DNA of 27,927 bases from Halobacteriovoraceae bacterium. Lineage in GTDB: Bacteria; Bdellovibrionota; Bacteriovoracia; Bacteriovoracales; Bacteriovoracaceae. Within the stretch, counting starts at the first letter, position 1. Each line of letters opens with the position of its first letter. Positions 8,174 to 15,886 of the stretch are shown piece after piece. The stretch covers positions 1 through 27,927 of the forward strand of contig PBFR01000013.1 in assembly GCA_002718735.1 (NCBI GenBank), read 5' to 3'. Both the position numbers and the translations under genes were made by a program. Below the pieces are notes generated by a model. The model made no database searches. It had not been told where the DNA came from and worked only from the letters and a program-made list of their open reading frames with translations.

Positions 8174-9328
8174 TCAATAATTAGATATTCCCGACAGTTT
8201 TGCATATGCACTTTTAAGGGCACTTGCTATTTTTTTATAATTCTCATTGCTGGCGCCACAGCAAAGGCTGATTCTAACGACACCTCTTCCAACATCATCT
8301 TGAACGCCCATTGCTTTTAAGACTTTGCTTGTTTCTGGCTCATTGTCCGAGCATGCAGAGGACGTTGTAACGAAAATATTTTGGGACTCAAGCTCTATTT
8401 GAACTGCTTGACCGTGTACTCCCGGCAACGCAATCATCGTTGTTGTCGCCAAGCGATCGGCCTTCTCACCAATAATAACTGCATTGGGAAAAGCTTTTTT
8501 GACATCTTGTTCAAACTCAACCCTGTAGCTTGCCAGCTGAGGAAGCTGATCCTTGGATTTTTCAAAAGCATCGAAAGCAACTGCTAGAGTTTCAATTCCT
8601 ATGTAGTTTTGAGTTCCGCCTCTAAGGCCTTTCTCTTGTCCGCCACCAAACACGATAGGCTTAAGAGTTGTTGGGTCTTTGGCCAAGATAAAACCACTCC
8701 CAACCAAAGCTCCTACCTTGTGGCCGCTAACGACTGCATAGTCCATGCCGCTTTCTTCAAAGTTGAATTCAGTTTTTCCAATGTATTGAGTTGTATCTGA
8801 AAAATAAGTAACACCATATTCTTGGCATAATTTGGAAATTTCTTTCCAAGGTTGAATAACGCCACTTTCATTATTTGCGGCCATAATGCAAACCATCGCC
8901 GTCTTGTCTGCATACTCTTTTATAAGTGCACCAAAATCAGAAACATCAACAAAACCATCTTCAGTAGTTTTTGCATGCACTATTTTTGCGCCACGATCGG
9001 CGTAATATTCACATGCCTTAACAACTGCGGAGTGTTCAATTCCAGATGTTATGATCACATTTCTATCATCATCTCTCTCGCTCATAACGGAATGAAAAAC
9101 CTGAGAGATCCCTTCACTTGAGCCTGAGTTGAAAATAATTTGGTTAGACTTTGCACCAAGGGACTTGGCACATACTCGCCTGCATTTCTCCATACCAAAT
9201 AGCATCTTCTTGCCAATGGAGTGGATAGCATTTGGGTTTGCGTAAGGACCGTTTTGTATCCTGTCGCAAAGGTATTCTTTGACACTGGGGTGTAACGGAG
9301 CTGAGCCGTTGTAATCTGCATAAATCAT
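8174..9328 (-). CDS. Cysteine desulfurase (NifS/IscS-like, class V aminotransferase)
   Basis: The 384-residue PLP enzyme converts cysteine to alanine and passes the sulfur on as persulfide. The PLP lysine is Lys204 in SGHK and an active-site His is in GIEHS (His99). The persulfide Cys is Cys326 in SSACS. The FGGGQEKGLRGGTQN block is typical of NifS/IscS. Length is normal. It starts 10 bp after the nadA stop, and the 5'-nucleotidase-like gene follows after 1 nt. Pairing with nadA recalls the B. subtilis nifS-nadBCA arrangement, in which a dedicated desulfurase supports the NadA/NadB pathway, so it likely serves the NadA cluster. No IscU or regulator gene is seen nearby. The start has no good Shine-Dalgarno. 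Confidence 0.93.
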   Translation of the reverse strand: MIYADYNGSAPLHPSVKEYLCDRIQNGPYANPNAIHSIGKKMLFGMEKCRRVCAKSLGAKSNQIIFNSGSSEGISQVFHSVMSERDDDRNVIITSGIEHSAVVKACEYYADRGAKIVHAKTTEDGFVDVSDFGALIKEYADKTAMVCIMAANNESGVIQPWKEISKLCQEYGVTYFSDTTQYIGKTEFNFEESGMDYAVVSGHKVGALVGSGFILAKDPTTLKPIVFGGGQEKGLRGGTQNYIGIETLAVAFDAFEKSKDQLPQLASYRVEFEQDVKKAFPNAVIIGEKADRLATTTMIALPGVHGQAVQIELESQNIFVTTSSACSDNEPETSKVLKAMGVQDDVGRGVVRISLCCGASNENYKKIASALKSAYAKLSGISNY

Positions 9329-9338
9329 AAAATTTATT

Positions 9339-10439
9339 CTATGAAATTTTTAGCATTCTTTCGAGTGCTTTTAGCGAATTTTTTTTCACCTCTTCATCCA
9401 CCGAGATTACATTGATTGGCTGAGAGCGCTTTATAGACCTAAAACTTTCAAGTAGCCAACGAGGTCGAACCCTATACATAGTCGCACAGAGGCATTGATA
9501 CGGGGATAGTGAGACTATCTTTTTATCAGTAAATTCATTGGCCAAACGGTTAACTAAATTGATCTCAGTGCCTATTGCCCACTTGGAACCTGCAGGGGCA
9601 TTTTTAACCGTATTGATAATGTGCGATGTTGACCCATCCATATCGGCGGCCTGAACAACTTCAAAAGAGCACTCTGGGTGTACTATTACTGTAGTTTCTG
9701 GATCGTCTTTTTTGATCTGTTCAACCTGTGCCTTGGTAAAGCCTTGGTGTACAGAACAGTAACCGTACCAAAGAATCACTTTGGCCTTTTGAATCTGCTC
9801 TGGAGTTACGCCTCCATGTCGAAGATTTGGATTGTAAACAATCATATCCTCTAGAGGGATTCCAAGATCATAACAGGTGTTTCTACCCAAATGTTGGTCT
9901 GGGAAGAAAAGAAGCTTTTCTCCGTTATCTAGTGCCCATTGAATAACTTTTTTTGCATTGCTTGAAGTGCAAATGGCACCGTCATTTGCTCCCACGAAAT
10001 CTTTCAAAAGAGCGGAGCAGTTGATGTATGTAATTGGGATAATTTTGTCGCTTGTGGCCTTGGATATGTTTTCCCAGGCCCGGTCAATCTCAACCCGATT
10101 GGCCATGTCGGCCATGGTACATCCAGCGTTCATATCGGGAAGAATTACTTTCTGGTGTGGAGCGCTGAGCATGTCGGCAGTCTCCGCCATAAAGTGCACT
10201 CCGCAAAAAACTATGTATTCGGCATCAAGCTTGGCAGCTTCTCTGGCCAACTGAAGAGAATCTCCCGTGTGGTCTGCCAAAGAGATTACATCGTCCTGCT
10301 GGTAGTGATGGCCTAGAACAACAAGCTTGTCTCCAAGCTCTTTCTTAATGCTGTGAAGCTCGGCCATAACCTGCTCATCGCTAAGTTCAGCTTCGCTAAT
10401 TTTGGGTAAATGATCTTGCTCGTTTTCGTAAATATTCAT
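9339..10439 (-). CDS. nadA: Quinolinate synthase NadA
   Basis: The product is 366 residues, the length of the Bacillus-type enzyme. NadA condenses iminoaspartate with dihydroxyacetone phosphate to quinolinate in de novo NAD synthesis, using an oxygen-sensitive [4Fe-4S] cluster. Likely ligands are Cys107 (NAGCTMADM), Cys228 (YGYCSVHQGF) and Cys318 (QCLCATMYR), with spacing close to Cys110/230/320 of B. subtilis. GHHYQQDD and FCGVHFMAETA are further family motifs. AAGGA lies 7 nt before ATG 10439. It is the first gene of a three-gene operon. nadB and nadC are not in the window. Confidence 0.97.
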   Translation of the reverse strand: MNIYENEQDHLPKISEAELSDEQVMAELHSIKKELGDKLVVLGHHYQQDDVISLADHTGDSLQLAREAAKLDAEYIVFCGVHFMAETADMLSAPHQKVILPDMNAGCTMADMANRVEIDRAWENISKATSDKIIPITYINCSALLKDFVGANDGAICTSSNAKKVIQWALDNGEKLLFFPDQHLGRNTCYDLGIPLEDMIVYNPNLRHGGVTPEQIQKAKVILWYGYCSVHQGFTKAQVEQIKKDDPETTVIVHPECSFEVVQAADMDGSTSHIINTVKNAPAGSKWAIGTEINLVNRLANEFTDKKIVSLSPYQCLCATMYRVRPRWLLESFRSIKRSQPINVISVDEEVKKNSLKALERMLKIS

Positions 10440-10515
10440 AATTTTTTCCTTGTCGTTCTTTTAAACCATATATGTTTTGAACTCAAGGTTTTATCGGTAG
10501 AATCTTGCTTGCTCT

Positions 10516-10544
10516 ATGAGATTGCGCGCAGCGCAAAAAGTCAA
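10516..10544 (-). promoter_or_regulatory. Candidate nadA promoter with an internal operator-like dyad
   Basis: On the minus strand TTGACT (10544-10539) and TCTCAT (10521-10516) are 17 bp apart. The spacer holds a perfect dyad TTGCGC-GCA-GCGCAA at 10522-10536, exactly where a repressor would block RNA polymerase. The -10 matches only 4 of 6 bases and the leader would be about 70 nt. A second possible -35, TTGAGT, lies closer to the gene. Confidence 0.4.
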
Positions 10545-10564
10545 TAGTTTTAGCTACTTATTTT

Positions 10565-10593
10565 TTGACGTAGTGTGATGGGTATCCTAGACT
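10565..10593 (+). promoter_or_regulatory. Sigma-70-type promoter of parAB
   Basis: TTGACG (10565-10570) and TAGACT (10588-10593) are spaced by exactly 17 bp. Transcription would start near 10600, about 35 nt before parA, which has AAAGGGAG as ribosome binding site. Confidence 0.6.
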
Positions 10594-10634
10594 TTTTCTA
10601 TAAGGAATAACTTTGTCGAAAGGGAGTTCACACT

Positions 10635-11411
10635 ATGGCAAAAGTAATAACTGTCGCAAACAATAAAGGCGGCGTGGGGAAAACCATGCAGGCCTATCAA
10701 CTTTCAACATATCTTGCTCATAAGGGCAACAAAGTATTAGTAATTGATCTGGATTCACAGGCCAACTTAAGCGTAACACTTGGTGCAGATGTTAGAAGAA
10801 CATTAATTCCTGAGTGGCTAATAGGGGACGTGGACAATGAGGACGTAATTGTTCCTGCTGAAGGAAAGCAAGACTTCTACAATAACTTATATGTAATACC
10901 TTCTTCCCGTCACATGGCAAACCTTGCAAAGCTTCTAATCCTTTCAGAGGCCGAAGTTAGAAAGAATGCCGGAAGAAAAGAAAGGCTTTTAAAGCTTCGT
11001 TTAGAAACTCTAAAAGACAAGTTCGACTACATTGTAATCGATACTCCACCAATGCTTGGCGATGAGCTAATCATGGCCTTGGTTGCCAGTGATAGGATCT
11101 TCATTCCAACTCAGGCCCAAGACTATTCTATAGACGGTCTAGAAGAGCTTATGGATACTTTCGAAATTATTAAAGAAAGCGAAAACCCTTCCCTTGATTT
11201 CAGCATTATTCCTTCGATGGTTAATGGTAGAAGAAAGATTGAACAGACAAGACTTGAAGAGCTTGCCCAGTCTTTCAACGTGACACCTTCAATTAGAAAT
11301 TTGGTTGATATGCAAGAGTCTATCTCGCTAAGAAAGCCAGTGTTCCTAATGGGTAAGAAATCTAAAGGAAAGAAAGATTACAACAAGCTTTGGCACTCTC
11401 TAGGATTGTAA
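10635..11411 (+). CDS. parA: ParA-family partition ATPase
   Basis: The 258-residue product has the deviant Walker A motif KGGVGKT at 11-17 with the signature lysine. The Walker A' block VIDLDSQANLS (about 36-46) and the Walker B-like strand YIVIDTPP also match. Such ATPases bind DNA nonspecifically as dimers and move ParB-bound cargo. There is no N-terminal HTH, so it is the short chromosomal/type Ib-like form. A strong ribosome binding site (AAAGGGAG) precedes ATG 10635. parB follows after 25 bp with its own AGGAG. The genes are not next to gidA/gidB or other oriC markers in this window. Confidence 0.92.
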   Translation: MAKVITVANNKGGVGKTMQAYQLSTYLAHKGNKVLVIDLDSQANLSVTLGADVRRTLIPEWLIGDVDNEDVIVPAEGKQDFYNNLYVIPSSRHMANLAKLLILSEAEVRKNAGRKERLLKLRLETLKDKFDYIVIDTPPMLGDELIMALVASDRIFIPTQAQDYSIDGLEELMDTFEIIKESENPSLDFSIIPSMVNGRRKIEQTRLEELAQSFNVTPSIRNLVDMQESISLRKPVFLMGKKSKGKKDYNKLWHSLGL

Positions 11412-11436
11412 TTAGGTAGGAAAGGAGAAAACAATT

Positions 11437-12315
11437 ATGGCCAAAACCTTTGCGGCTCGCGTTTCTAAAAAGAAAAGAGAAAAGAAAGATATAACTGCGC
11501 ACTTGGATCAAAAGATCTTTGAAATGAATGATGAAAAGCTTCTTCAAGGGGCCCGTCTGGATGACATTGCTCTTTCAAAGATTGAAGTGAGAAAGCAGGT
11601 AAGAACAAAGTTTAACGATGACTCCATTGCTGAGCTTGCGGAAAACATTAAAGAAAACGGCCTTATCCAGCCGCTAGTGGTTCACAGAGAAGGATCAAAA
11701 TATGTTTTGATTTGTGGTGAGAGACGCTTTAGAGCGATGTCCACTATTGAGGATATGAAGCTTGCTCCTTGCTTTATTCTAGAAGATAAAACTGACGAAG
11801 AATTAATGGCAATTCAGTTTTCTGAAAACTCGGCAAGAGAGCAACTTCACTATATTGATCAGGCAGACTCTATCCACGGTTATAAAAAGCTTACAGGTGC
11901 TTCTGAGCGAAAAATTCAAGCGGCTCTTGGGATTTCAAAGTCTGAAGTTCATAGATGCTTAAACATCGCAAAACTTCCTAAAACGATCAAAGAAGCCGCT
12001 AAGGTGCACAATACTGAAAAGTATGTACTTTTGGAGTGGGGATCTCTTGAGCGTGGAAAAGTTAGAAATGAGCTTAAAAAGAAGATCTTGGATGGAACGA
12101 TCACTAAGAGGCTTCAACTTAAAAGAGCGATTAATGCCGCAGGTGGTGTGGTTAAGGCCGGATCAAAGAAGACTGCGACAAAAAAGAAAACAACGACTAG
12201 AAAAAAGACGACTGCCAAGACTTCCGATCTTTTAAAGCTAATGAAGGCAAAAAAGATGGACAAAAAGACTCAGGCTGCGTTGAAAGAGTTGCTTGATGAG
12301 GCCACTCTAAACTAA
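11437..12315 (+). CDS. parB: ParB/Spo0J-family protein with a Lys/Thr-rich tail
   Basis: The product is 292 residues. The N-terminal ParB CTP-binding domain has GERRFRA (94-100) and ENSAREQL (130-137), matching the GxxR and ENxxR motifs of CTP-switching ParB clamps. A helix-turn-helix follows at about 156-178 (SERKIQAALGISKSEVHRCL). Residues 241-263 are almost only Lys, Thr, Arg, Ala and Ser, like a histone H1 tail. A short amphipathic C-terminus (264-292) may dimerise. It would load onto a parS-type site and be moved by the adjacent ParA. No canonical parS palindrome was seen by eye. The sequence looks more plasmid/KorB-like than classic chromosomal Spo0J, so the cargo is uncertain. Confidence 0.88.
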   Translation: MAKTFAARVSKKKREKKDITAHLDQKIFEMNDEKLLQGARLDDIALSKIEVRKQVRTKFNDDSIAELAENIKENGLIQPLVVHREGSKYVLICGERRFRAMSTIEDMKLAPCFILEDKTDEELMAIQFSENSAREQLHYIDQADSIHGYKKLTGASERKIQAALGISKSEVHRCLNIAKLPKTIKEAAKVHNTEKYVLLEWGSLERGKVRNELKKKILDGTITKRLQLKRAINAAGGVVKAGSKKTATKKKTTTRKKTTAKTSDLLKLMKAKKMDKKTQAALKELLDEATLN

Positions 12316-12360
12316 ATTTCCCCCTGTAATACCGGAGCTTTGTTCAATACAATGGAGTGT

Positions 12361-13092
12361 ATGAGCAAAGTATCCGGATTACCTTTACATGCGAATTACC
12401 AGAAATTACCCTCAAGGGCCGATACGGCCAAAAAGCACCCTACACAGAAAGAAGTCGGGTCAGATTATAATGTATCCCTCTCCAAAAATGCTAAGGAGCT
12501 TGAAAAAGAGCTCAAAGAAGCAAGTAGCGAAGTAAATCCAGTTGAGATTGCTCAAAAGATTCATGAGAAGAAATTTGGCAAGCTTAAAAGTCCTGGAATC
12601 TTCTTTGTAAGTGGATTTGACTGGTTTGGAGCAAGTTCCGTGAAAGGAAATTATGATGGTATTAGAGATATGGCAGAGGCCGTCGAAGGAGCTCGCCACT
12701 ACGCTTGGGATCAGCAGGAAGAGATCTTGGAGCAAATCAAGAAAAGAGATCCAAATGTGCCATTAATTCTTGTAGGTCATTCTTTTGGAGGTGATGCTGT
12801 CGTTGAGATTGCCCAGGAGCTGAACACTATTGAAAATGGCTTTAGAAAAGTAGACCTCATGGTTACCTTGGACTCTGTTGGCCTTGATAACGATATCATT
12901 CCACAAAACGTAAAAAAGAATCTTAACTACCTTGCCCAAGGCAACAGACTAATAAATGATGGGCCAAATATTGCGGCCAATTATCAAAGAAGTGAAGTCA
13001 CAAATTATCTGAGGCACGAGGCGCATGCTGAGCTTGATGACACAACAGATATTCAGGTAGCAGTGCTTGAGGCCATTTCAAAAATAGTTTAG
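12361..13092 (+). CDS. Alpha/beta hydrolase (lipase/esterase-like)
   Basis: The product is 243 residues from ATG 12361. The nucleophile elbow GHSFGG gives Ser141. The acid may be Asp171 (TLDSVG) and the base His219 or His222 (LRHEAHAELDD), completing a Ser-Asp-His triad. The first 75 residues are polar and Lys/Glu-rich without a signal peptide, so it is probably cytoplasmic. The substrate is unknown. The start is uncertain: ATG 12352 and TTG 12340 are in frame, and GGAG (12354-12357) is only 3 nt before ATG 12361. It follows parB by 45 bp and may be on the same transcript. Confidence 0.82.
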   Translation: MSKVSGLPLHANYQKLPSRADTAKKHPTQKEVGSDYNVSLSKNAKELEKELKEASSEVNPVEIAQKIHEKKFGKLKSPGIFFVSGFDWFGASSVKGNYDGIRDMAEAVEGARHYAWDQQEEILEQIKKRDPNVPLILVGHSFGGDAVVEIAQELNTIENGFRKVDLMVTLDSVGLDNDIIPQNVKKNLNYLAQGNRLINDGPNIAANYQRSEVTNYLRHEAHAELDDTTDIQVAVLEAISKIV

Positions 13093-13107
13093 CAAACCAG
13101 TCAGACT

Positions 13108-13123
13108 TGGCATGACATTTGCC
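13108..13123 (+). promoter_or_regulatory. Candidate sigma-54 (-24/-12) promoter
   Basis: The sequence TGGCATGACATTTGCC fits the RpoN consensus TGGCAYG-N4-TTGCW at all positions except the last. GG (13109-13110) and GC (13121-13122) are spaced by exactly 10 nt. Transcription would start near 13134, 48 nt before ATG 13182. A sigma-70 reading of the same region (TTGGCA and TATAAG, 15-bp spacer) is less convincing. Confidence 0.6.
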
Positions 13124-13181
13124 CCTATATAAGCATAGAGAGAGAAAAAATCTTGAGAATTCAAGAGCTTATGAGGGGAAA

Positions 13182-14057
13182 ATGCTAAGAAATTGTTTAA
13201 AAATTAGACACTCACTACAAATTTTACAATCAAGCTGCTTTTTGGCACTTGTCACATCTTTTGGTGCTAATGCTCAGGTGAGTAGAGCTCCCGCAAACTT
13301 TGTGCCTGATGATGACAAAATTTTAGTTCCAATGGTTGTTGAGAAAACCATGATGGATGAGTTTCACGAAAAACACGCCCACAAATTTAAGAACGCCAGG
13401 CAAAAAATCAAAACTTGGATGGCCCAGGAAGAATATGCCGAGGCCTACGGCTTTGATAATTCAGGTGTTGTTCCATTGCCAAGTGCTGAGGAAAAGCAAA
13501 AGTTTTTTGAGAAAAACTACTTGAGATTTATTACCAAAGACATAGAAAGAAGTGCCAACAGAAATGCCAAGCAAAGTGTTGAAGAATGGTACGAAGAATT
13601 TAACTCGGATGACGAACTTGCAGCGATTGAGGCCCAAGAGGCCCATGAAGAATTTATTATTAAGGCCAAGAAAAACAGAGGTCAAAAGGTAAGCAGCATC
13701 GAGAAAGAGGTGAAGGTAGGTAAGAGCCGGATTCACATGGATATTCAACCACGTGTGGAGATTGGTATGGTAAAAATCAGATTTAGAAGTCCCTTTCTTA
13801 AGGCCCGAGCATGGGTGGGCATAAACGGCAATCAGGAAATTCAATTTGAGCGCAGATTTAACTCAACCCAAACCAACGCCGAGCTCAACTATTTTATTGA
13901 GCAAAAGAGGGTTCTTGCCTCAGTAGATCAGAGGTTAACTAGAAATCTTAGTCTAAGGTTAACACATGACAAAATCGACGATGGAGGCATAAACGCCCTA
14001 GAGGGAAAAACTTTCGAAAATAATGTTGTGCAGTTAAGATTTGGTATGGGATTTTAA
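13182..14057 (+). CDS. Exported protein with a predicted C-terminal outer-membrane beta domain
   Basis: The product is 291 residues. ATG 13182 is chosen for the GAGGGG ribosome binding site and a Sec signal peptide ending near GANA; a TTG further upstream lies within the sigma-54 site. The mature N-terminal half is charged and helical (DDDKILVPMVVEKTMMDEF, then many Glu/Lys residues). The last 120 residues alternate polar and hydrophobic residues and end in QLRFGMGF, with the C-terminal Phe typical of BAM-inserted outer-membrane proteins. No family is recognised. A helical periplasmic part followed by a small barrel is the best reading. gdhA follows 64 bp downstream. Confidence 0.78.
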   Translation: MLRNCLKIRHSLQILQSSCFLALVTSFGANAQVSRAPANFVPDDDKILVPMVVEKTMMDEFHEKHAHKFKNARQKIKTWMAQEEYAEAYGFDNSGVVPLPSAEEKQKFFEKNYLRFITKDIERSANRNAKQSVEEWYEEFNSDDELAAIEAQEAHEEFIIKAKKNRGQKVSSIEKEVKVGKSRIHMDIQPRVEIGMVKIRFRSPFLKARAWVGINGNQEIQFERRFNSTQTNAELNYFIEQKRVLASVDQRLTRNLSLRLTHDKIDDGGINALEGKTFENNVVQLRFGMGF

Positions 14058-14088
14058 CAAATAGGGTGTTAAATTTTTCTAAATTTCC

Positions 14089-14094
14089 TATAAT
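14089..14094 (+). promoter_or_regulatory. -10 element upstream of gdhA
   Basis: A perfect TATAAT at 14089-14094 lies 28 bp before ATG 14122. The -35 region (GTGTTA) is weak. It suggests gdhA has its own start in addition to any read-through from the sigma-54 transcript. Confidence 0.5.
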
Positions 14095-14121
14095 GGTAGA
14101 AAACTAAACAATGGAGAGTTT

Positions 14122-15381
14122 ATGGCGTTGTACCACAGCCCCCTCTATAAAGATGCGCTAGCTCAACTGGAAGAAGCTGCAAGCGTTATGAAGGCGGATG
14201 AGAACATTATTGAAAGGCTTAAAAAGCCTAAAAGAGCGATTCAGGTTTCCATACCTATTAGACTTGATGATGGAACGGTTAAAACCTTTGAAGGGTATAG
14301 GGTACAGCACAACCTTACTTTAGGCCCTGGTAAAGGGGGAATTCGTTTCCACCCTGATGTTGACCTTTCAGAGACGACTGCTCTGGCCATGTTAATGACT
14401 TTTAAGTGTGCCTTGGTTGGCCTTCCATTGGGAGGAGCTAAAGGTGGTGTAAAAGTTGATCCAAATGACCTTTCTCGTCAGGAGCTTCAAGGTCTTACGA
14501 GAAGATTTGCAATGGAAATTGGGCCATTTGTCGGACCTGATAAAGATATTCCAGCTCCAGATATCGGAACTGATCGTCAAACAATGGCGTGGTTCATGGA
14601 TACATATTCTCAGGTGCATGGATATGCCAGTCACGGCGTAGTTACAGGAAAGCCTATTTCTGTTGGTGGATCTCTTGGTAGAGAAGAGGCCACTGGAAGA
14701 GGTGTTGCTTACTGTGTGAACTTTGCTTACGACAGAATGGATAAAGAAATTGATAATAGCACTACTGTAGCTATTCATGGTTTTGGTAAGGTAGGTATGC
14801 CGGCCGCTGTGGATCTTGCTGAGCAGGGTGCAAAAATTGTTGCTGTAAGTGATGTTTCAGGAGCTGTTTACGATCCAGATGGTTTGGATGTCCTTAAACT
14901 TATTAACTGGGTTAAGGGAAGAAAGCTCTTAAAGGATTACCAAGGAGTTGAGCACATTACTAACGACGAGCTTCTAGAGCTTGAAGTTGATGTTCTAATC
15001 CCTGCGGCAATTGATGGTGTTATCACTAAAAAGAACATGAAAAATATCAGGGCCAAGCTTATTGCTGAAGGTGCCAACGGACCTTTGACCAAAGAAGCAG
15101 TTGAGTACCTTTCAGAAAAAGATGTTTTCATCATTCCTGATATTCTTTGCAATGCTGGTGGTGTAATTGTTTCTTACTTTGAATGGGTACAGGGACTAGC
15201 ACACTTCTTCTGGGACATTGACCAGATCAATAAAACTCTTCACAATATTCTTAAAAACGCTTTCGCGGAAGTTGTTAAGAAGTCTATTCACTACAAGGTG
15301 GATATGAAGAAGGCCGCAATGATAGCCGCTTTGGCAAAACTTGAGGCCGCAATGAAGCTTAGAGGATTGTTCCCGGGCTAG
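14122..15381 (+). CDS. gdhA: Glutamate dehydrogenase (Glu/Leu/Phe/Val family)
   Basis: The 419-residue enzyme interconverts glutamate and 2-oxoglutarate plus ammonia with NAD(P). GPGKGGIRFHP places Lys71 and GGAKGGVKVDP places Lys107 in the substrate site, and Asp147 in PAPDIGT is the catalytic acid. The Rossmann glycine motif is GFGKVG near 219-224. Length and motifs fit the hexameric small GDH class; leucine or valine dehydrogenases are shorter (about 365) and lack this spacing. GGAG lies 5 nt before ATG 14122. Cofactor preference cannot be told. The next gene begins 1 nt after the stop. Confidence 0.95.
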   Translation: MALYHSPLYKDALAQLEEAASVMKADENIIERLKKPKRAIQVSIPIRLDDGTVKTFEGYRVQHNLTLGPGKGGIRFHPDVDLSETTALAMLMTFKCALVGLPLGGAKGGVKVDPNDLSRQELQGLTRRFAMEIGPFVGPDKDIPAPDIGTDRQTMAWFMDTYSQVHGYASHGVVTGKPISVGGSLGREEATGRGVAYCVNFAYDRMDKEIDNSTTVAIHGFGKVGMPAAVDLAEQGAKIVAVSDVSGAVYDPDGLDVLKLINWVKGRKLLKDYQGVEHITNDELLELEVDVLIPAAIDGVITKKNMKNIRAKLIAEGANGPLTKEAVEYLSEKDVFIIPDILCNAGGVIVSYFEWVQGLAHFFWDIDQINKTLHNILKNAFAEVVKKSIHYKVDMKKAAMIAALAKLEAAMKLRGLFPG

Positions 15382-15382
15382 A

Positions 15383-15886
15383 ATGAAATTTTCAACGATT
15401 AACAAAGCATGCCTATTATGGGCATGCTTTTGTTTTCCCACCTACGGCAAAATATTAAACTACGATATAGCCGTCATTAAAGATAACTATTTTTCTTTAA
15501 ACGAAGTTTGTCAGACGATGATAAAGATAAACGCACCCCTTGTTGAGGCCGTCTCCCTCACAAAGATTGAATGCATGGGAAAGCTAGTTGACGCCATTGA
15601 GTTTTGCGACAAAAAGTTTTCCAATAGTCCTGAGTTGGCGCGGGCCCTGGCCAAAGATAAAAAGCTTAACTGCCAAATGGCAAACAGAGTGTCGGTTAGT
15701 TATCTATGCAAAAAGGGAGATGAGTATTGCAAGGATAAAGAAATTGGGTGTCAGAAGTTAAAAAGCAGACTTGCCAGAAACCTTAGGATCTCCCAATCTT
15801 CTTTAGTGGCAGTTGAAAATGGAAAAAAGCTCTCCTGCTACTATGACTCAGAGTCCTTGGAGAGCTTGTACAAACTAGATAGATAA
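15383..15886 (+). CDS. Small secreted Cys-rich protein, unknown
   Basis: The product is 167 residues, beginning with a signal peptide that contains WACFCFPTYG. The mature part has eight to nine cysteines (EVCQ, IECMG, FCDKK, LNCQ, YLCKKGDEYC, IGCQ, LSCYY), suggesting a disulfide-bonded periplasmic or secreted domain. No family is recognised. The ATG is 1 nt after the gdhA stop (TAG A ATG), so translation is coupled. A terminator-like hairpin falls inside codons 7-18. The last 12 bp overlap the convergent pfkA. Confidence 0.65.
   Translation: MKFSTINKACLLWACFCFPTYGKILNYDIAVIKDNYFSLNEVCQTMIKINAPLVEAVSLTKIECMGKLVDAIEFCDKKFSNSPELARALAKDKKLNCQMANRVSVSYLCKKGDEYCKDKEIGCQKLKSRLARNLRISQSSLVAVENGKKLSCYYDSESLESLYKLDR
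15401..15436 (+). terminator. Terminator-like hairpin inside the signal-peptide coding region
   Basis: AACAAAGCATGCC (15401-15413) pairs with GGCATGCTTTTGTT (15421-15434) with one bulged base and a loop of about seven nucleotides, followed by more Ts. In a gene-end context it would be called the gdhA terminator. Here it begins 20 nt after the gdhA stop but inside the next reading frame, so it may be an attenuator for that gene. Confidence 0.65.

Noticed and set aside
10440..12340. Search for a canonical parS (TGTTTCACGTGAAACA-like) near parAB
   Set aside because: No such site was seen by eye; absence from this window does not show absence from the genome.
13119..13181. TTG-start extension of the 13182 gene
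   Set aside because: It begins inside the sigma-54 promoter match and would put a charged segment before the signal peptide.
13461..13844. 127-codon minus-strand frame
   Set aside because: It lies fully inside the 13182 gene, which has a signal peptide and better start context.
14392..14778. 128-codon frame on the minus strand
   Set aside because: It is a shadow of gdhA, with no ribosome binding site or recognisable protein features.
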